Part shown: in pieces, positions 6,057-9,284 of the stretch | Layout of the letters: each line of letters starts with the position of its first letter | Numbering within the stretch: position 1 is the first letter of the stretch | Assembly (NCBI GenBank): GCA_964506645.1 | Contig: CAZDML010000082.1 | Location: 1 to 9,284 of the forward strand | Direction of reading: 5' to 3' | From: CAZDML01 sp964506645 | GTDB lineage: Bacteria > Elusimicrobiota > Elusimicrobia > 2-01-FULL-59-12 | Length of the DNA: 9,284 nucleotides | The notes under the pieces: model-generated | What the model saw: the letters and a program-made list of their open reading frames with translations, nothing else | Told to the model about the DNA's origin: nothing | Databases searched by the model: none | Position numbers and translations under genes: made by a program

Positions 6057-6878
6057 ATGGCATTTGAAGATTTGCATCGGCCTCTGACTTCGGCAGGGTT
6101 TAAAGGAGCCGTGAAGTGGCTCATTTTAATCAGTGGCGCTGTATTAATCCTCCAGCAATTCTGGGGGGGCTATGTGGTGACGTGGTTCGGTTTGATCTCG
6201 GTGCAGGTCCTCCAGCATGGGTGGTTCTGGCAGCCGTTGACCTACATTTTCTTGCATGGCGGGATCTTTCACTGGCTCTTCAATATGTTTATTCTCTGGA
6301 TGTTTGGCCGTGAATTAGAAGTGCGTTGGGGCACGCCCTACTTCATCAGTTTTTGTGTTGTTGCAGCTTTGGGAGCTGCTGGGACCGTCCTTCTCATCAC
6401 ACCCCATTCGAATGTCCCTCTCGTTGGGTCATCCGGTATTATTTTCGGTCTTTTGGCCGCTTTCGCGCTGATGTACCCGGATGCCGTGATGTACATGTAT
6501 TTCGTTATTCCCATGAAAGCTTGGCAAGCGGCTGCCCTTTTTGGGTTTATTGAGTTTTTTGCTTCCCTGCAGGGAGGGGCAAGTGCCATTTCATCGATCG
6601 CCCATCTCGGCGGTCTTTTGTCGGGTTATTTGTATTTGCGCTTTGGCGGAAAGCTGTGGCGCAAAGCAGAGGCAGTATCCCAGAGTGTCACGGCCCGTTT
6701 TCAACAGGCCTCTTTTTCGTCGCGAGGAAAGCAATCAAAAGTGGTGCTGCATGAGTTGACCGATGATCTGGCACTCGAAGTCGATCGTATCCTGGATAAG
6801 ATTTTGAAGCAGGGGGTCGATGCGTTGAGCTCGAAAGAAAAAGAAATCATGGAACGGTATTCTAAACTCAAACACTGA
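6057..6878 (+). CDS. Rhomboid family intramembrane serine protease with C-terminal helical domain, 273 aa
   Basis: About six membrane helices span residues 17-196. The catalytic set is present: H72-x3-N76 in FHWLFNMF (oxyanion side), S126 in the GSSG motif (124-127), and H183 in AHLGGLLSG. GRELEVRWG (84-92) matches the conserved loop after TM2. Rhomboids cleave transmembrane segments within the inner membrane; the substrate here is unknown. After the last helix comes a basic linker (198-228), then a short helical domain with EVDRILDKILKQGVDALSSKEKE (241-263), a tail found on many bacterial rhomboids (I believe catalogued as DUF6576), probably cytoplasmic. AAGGAG (6040-6045) inside the end of polA lies 11 bases before the ATG. 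Its stop overlaps the mutM start by one base (TGATG), so the two are translationally coupled. Confidence 0.94.
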   Translation: MAFEDLHRPLTSAGFKGAVKWLILISGAVLILQQFWGGYVVTWFGLISVQVLQHGWFWQPLTYIFLHGGIFHWLFNMFILWMFGRELEVRWGTPYFISFCVVAALGAAGTVLLITPHSNVPLVGSSGIIFGLLAAFALMYPDAVMYMYFVIPMKAWQAAALFGFIEFFASLQGGASAISSIAHLGGLLSGYLYLRFGGKLWRKAEAVSQSVTARFQQASFSSRGKQSKVVLHELTDDLALEVDRILDKILKQGVDALSSKEKEIMERYSKLKH

Positions 6879-7690
6879 TGCCTGAACTCCCTGAAGTTGA
6901 AACCATCCGTCATGATTTGGATGCCGCCCTTCGCGGACGGCGTGTGAGCGGCTGTGACGTTTTTGACCAACGGCTTCTGTCCAAAAAGCGCCAGGCCTCG
7001 TTTGCTGATTCGCTCCGGGGAAAATGCTGGACTGCCATTGAGCGCCAGGGGAAATACCTGGTGGTTCAGTTGGAAGACCGGTCCCGTCTTGTCTTCCATC
7101 TGCGCATGACCGGTCAGTTGCTGATCAATGTCACTTCGTTTGATAACCGATCTCCTCGAATGACGCTGACCTTTGATAACGGTTGTACTCTCTCGTTCTA
7201 CGATCAGCGTCGTTTTGGCGAAGTGTGGTGGATAGCTCCCGGACAATCCCACCGGTCGTTAGAGGCTCTGGGTCCGGATCCTCTGACGCAGCTCTCTGCC
7301 GACCAATTCCTCCGGCTTGTGAAGTCAAAGACCACGCGGATACAGCCGCTTTTGATGGATCAACACCTGATCGCGGGGGTGGGGAATATTTATGCCCAAG
7401 AAGCACTCTTTCGAGCCGGCGTGCGCCCTACCCGCTCGAGTTGCCGCATTTCGCGCGAGGAAAGCCAGCGTTTGTTTGATGCGCTGAAAGCCACCTTGCA
7501 GGAAGCAATTCAGCATCGCGGATCGACCAGTCGAAATTATCGGGATCCCTACGGCCAATCCGGGACGGCTCAGTTGACCCATGCTGTCTATCGGCGTGGT
7601 GGAGAACCCTGTCCTCGCTGTCAGCAGTCTTTACGTCCAGCGAGGGTTGGGGGACGAGGCACTGTTTACTGCGCGGTATGTCAGCGCTAA
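6878..7690 (+). CDS. mutM: Formamidopyrimidine-DNA glycosylase (Fpg/MutM)
   Basis: The protein starts MPELPEVET, so Pro2 (Schiff-base nucleophile) and Glu3 are in place. K59 (E. coli K57) contacts DNA, and M77 in HLRMTG and R112 in DQRRFG match the residues that fill the gap left by the flipped base. The helix-two-turn-helix carries N170 (AGVGNIYAQEALF). The C-terminal zinc finger has C245-x2-C248 and C265-x2-C268, with R260 in GGRGT matching E. coli R259. The enzyme removes 8-oxoguanine and formamidopyrimidines from DNA and cuts the abasic site by beta,delta-elimination. Length, 270 aa, is normal (E. coli 269). The start is fixed by the Met-Pro-Glu requirement and overlaps the rhomboid stop by one base. 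PolA, two genes upstream, can fill the gap MutM leaves. Confidence 0.97.
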   Translation: MPELPEVETIRHDLDAALRGRRVSGCDVFDQRLLSKKRQASFADSLRGKCWTAIERQGKYLVVQLEDRSRLVFHLRMTGQLLINVTSFDNRSPRMTLTFDNGCTLSFYDQRRFGEVWWIAPGQSHRSLEALGPDPLTQLSADQFLRLVKSKTTRIQPLLMDQHLIAGVGNIYAQEALFRAGVRPTRSSCRISREESQRLFDALKATLQEAIQHRGSTSRNYRDPYGQSGTAQLTHAVYRRGGEPCPRCQQSLRPARVGGRGTVYCAVCQR

Positions 7691-7694
7691 TGCC

Positions 7695-9284
7695 ATGACA
7701 GCCAAGCAGAAATCGATCGCCTTTAGCAGTCTTTCCTTCCTCTGGATCTTCCTTTCCAATATCAAACCCATTACTAATCTGGATTTCTGGTGGCACCTGG
7801 CCTCGGGGCGCTATATGGTCGATCACCAGCAACTCGTCCGTGCAGATCCGTTCTCCTGGACCTGCCGGGGGTCTCCTTGGATTGATACGTATTGGTTGTA
7901 TCAGGTCTTCTTGTATCGCTGCTATCGATGGGTCGGTTTCAATGGCATCATCGTAGGGAAGGCACTTCTGGTCGCTGTAATTTTTCTCTTTATTATGAAA
8001 CGGCTATCCGCTTGGAATCTGCCCCTGTCATGGACCGTTGGCGGTTGGATCGGGCTGTACTTGACCTCACGAACCGCCAGTACCGGATGGAACGAACACG
8101 CGTCCTTGGTGAGCTATTTTTTCCTGGTTGTTCTGATATGGGACCTCGAAAGAGTACGGCTTTCTGGAAAAATAACGACCCTATTTTGGTATTGGCCGTT
8201 CCTCTTTATGCTTTGGGCCAACATGCACGGGGGTGTCGCCCTGGGCGGGGCTGTCGCGGGTTGTTACGCGCTTGGATTTATCCATGAGCATCGGGCGTTG
8301 TTCTTGAAGATGGTGCTCTGGACGGCAAGTCTTGCGCTGGCCACACTCATGACACCTGTTGGAATTAATTTTTATCGGCTGATGTTTTTAGCTCTGTCAA
8401 AAACGGGAAATATCGAGGAATGGTCCAGGACGCCCTGGATGCATTTTCAGGGATATTGGGTCTGCTTGGTGCTTTTTTGGATAATTTTTCTGCGCCAGGC
8501 TGTCCAATCAGAGCGGTGTTCACTGTCTGTTTTTCTTTGCGGGACTCTCTTAAGTTGGGGCAGTGCGCGTTATGTTCTCAATGTCCCGTTTTTTATGGCT
8601 TATGCTGGGCCCTTTGTTCTGCTGGAGCTGTGGCGTATGACTCGGATGATCCATTTCCCGTGGCAAGAGAAGCTTTATCGTCTGACGATTCCGGTACTGG
8701 CGTGTCTGATGGGTATCCTAATCGTTCGCTCAACCGTACAGGCAAGCATGGGAATCGATACCCGTCATTTTCCTGTCAAAGCGTGCCGTTTTATTGCGGA
8801 TAACCAGCTGCCCGGGCCATTTTATAACGACTATAACTATGGAGGTTATTGGCTTTGGCATTTTGGGGAGTCGTTGCCAGTGTTTATTGATGGACGATAT
8901 CCAACAGTGCGAGGATATGTGGAACTTCGCAACAAAATTCAGAAGGCACAGTCGGGTTATCCGAAAGATTGGATTGCCTTTCTGGATGCTTTTCAAGTGC
9001 GCGCGGCGATGGTATCGTATGCCATACACCCCGCTTTCAACTCTCTCTTCGAGGCGTATTTTCCGAGAACGACGTGGGCGTTGGTGTACTGGGACGATGT
9101 CGTGCAAATCTTTCTCCGACGAACACCGGAATCCAAAGCCTTCATCGCCGCTCAGGAATTTAATGCTATCCACCCGGATTGGACCCCTGAAGGGATGCGG
9201 CAGGTGTTCAAAGCTGCAAGCACAGCACAACAGGGTGCTATAAGGAAGGATATTCAGCGTGCACGTCAACTACATCCAGAGGCG
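7695..9284 (+). CDS. GT-C-like polytopic membrane protein (partial, 3' end outside window)
   Basis: From ATG 7695 the frame is open for 530 codons to the last base, with no stop in the window. About ten hydrophobic segments are visible (roughly residues 8-22, 84-101, 112-124, 135-149, 163-176, 180-196, 203-220, 253-267, 277-312, 330-346), then a soluble region (350-530). Landmarks are D30-FWWHL and DPFSW (51-55) in the first outer loop, WANMHGG (174-180), and YNYGGYWLWH...VFIDGRY (380-402). These recur in uncharacterised membrane proteins resembling GT-C glycosyltransferases (PMT/ArnT-like), where an acidic residue in the first loop is catalytic; D30 is the candidate. The likely role is transfer of sugar from a lipid carrier at the envelope, but this is inference. 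It starts 4 bases after mutM with no clear ribosome site, suggesting coupled translation. The end 476-530 is helical and charged, possibly the start of a further domain. Confidence 0.82.
   Translation, partial: MTAKQKSIAFSSLSFLWIFLSNIKPITNLDFWWHLASGRYMVDHQQLVRADPFSWTCRGSPWIDTYWLYQVFLYRCYRWVGFNGIIVGKALLVAVIFLFIMKRLSAWNLPLSWTVGGWIGLYLTSRTASTGWNEHASLVSYFFLVVLIWDLERVRLSGKITTLFWYWPFLFMLWANMHGGVALGGAVAGCYALGFIHEHRALFLKMVLWTASLALATLMTPVGINFYRLMFLALSKTGNIEEWSRTPWMHFQGYWVCLVLFWIIFLRQAVQSERCSLSVFLCGTLLSWGSARYVLNVPFFMAYAGPFVLLELWRMTRMIHFPWQEKLYRLTIPVLACLMGILIVRSTVQASMGIDTRHFPVKACRFIADNQLPGPFYNDYNYGGYWLWHFGESLPVFIDGRYPTVRGYVELRNKIQKAQSGYPKDWIAFLDAFQVRAAMVSYAIHPAFNSLFEAYFPRTTWALVYWDDVVQIFLRRTPESKAFIAAQEFNAIHPDWTPEGMRQVFKAASTAQQGAIRKDIQRARQLHPEA

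Noticed and set aside
7892..9269. Several shorter open frames on both strands at 7892-8287, 8420-8803, 8794-9243 and 8730-9269
   Set aside because: All lie inside the continuous 530-codon plus-strand frame that has membrane segments and family landmarks throughout; they are out-of-frame shadows.

Overview
The window reads as an ordinary chromosomal stretch of a Gram-negative bacterium. It encodes a signal-peptide-bearing MipA/OmpV-type outer-membrane barrel, a thioredoxin-fold lipoprotein, Shine-Dalgarno sites and compactly packed genes. Base composition looks close to balanced by eye. Protein flavour and gene packing are compatible with a Nitrospirota-like or deltaproteobacterial-like lineage, but I cannot fix the taxon and hold that only weakly. 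I see no transposase, integrase, phage gene, CRISPR array, tRNA or rRNA.

Layout. Bases 1-81 are the tail of a membrane protein, followed by a strong hairpin (89-130). Next are a four-TPR cytoplasmic protein (150-698) and a 53-residue protein with two membrane segments (719-880). A MipA/OmpV family barrel (942-1802) has a consensus -10 box so close to its ATG that the mRNA may be leaderless. It converges, with a 9-base gap, on a minus-strand double zinc-ribbon protein of unknown role (1812-2258; start set by an AAGGAG site). A roughly 245-base divergent region with candidate promoters (2259-2503) precedes a tightly spaced plus-strand cluster: trxA, a TlpA/ResA-like lipoprotein, polA, a rhomboid protease, mutM, and a polytopic GT-C-like membrane protein. 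The last gene stays open for 530 codons to the window edge. Gaps inside this cluster are 4, 21, 3, -1 (overlap) and 4 bases, so it is very likely one transcription unit.

How the genes may work together. TrxA (cytoplasm) and the TlpA-like lipoprotein (envelope) are thiol-disulfide oxidoreductases. MutM excises oxidised purines and PolA fills the resulting gap. The cluster therefore mixes redox maintenance and base-excision repair with two membrane proteins. That functional link is inference from order and spacing only.

The most notable molecular observation is in PolA. Two acidic residues that are Glu in E. coli Pol I and Taq are Asp here: the motif A steric-gate position (D672, E. coli E710) and the second acid of the motif C HDE triad (D845, E. 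coli E883). Every other catalytic residue I checked is present. I found no convincing evidence of a wholly new multi-gene system.
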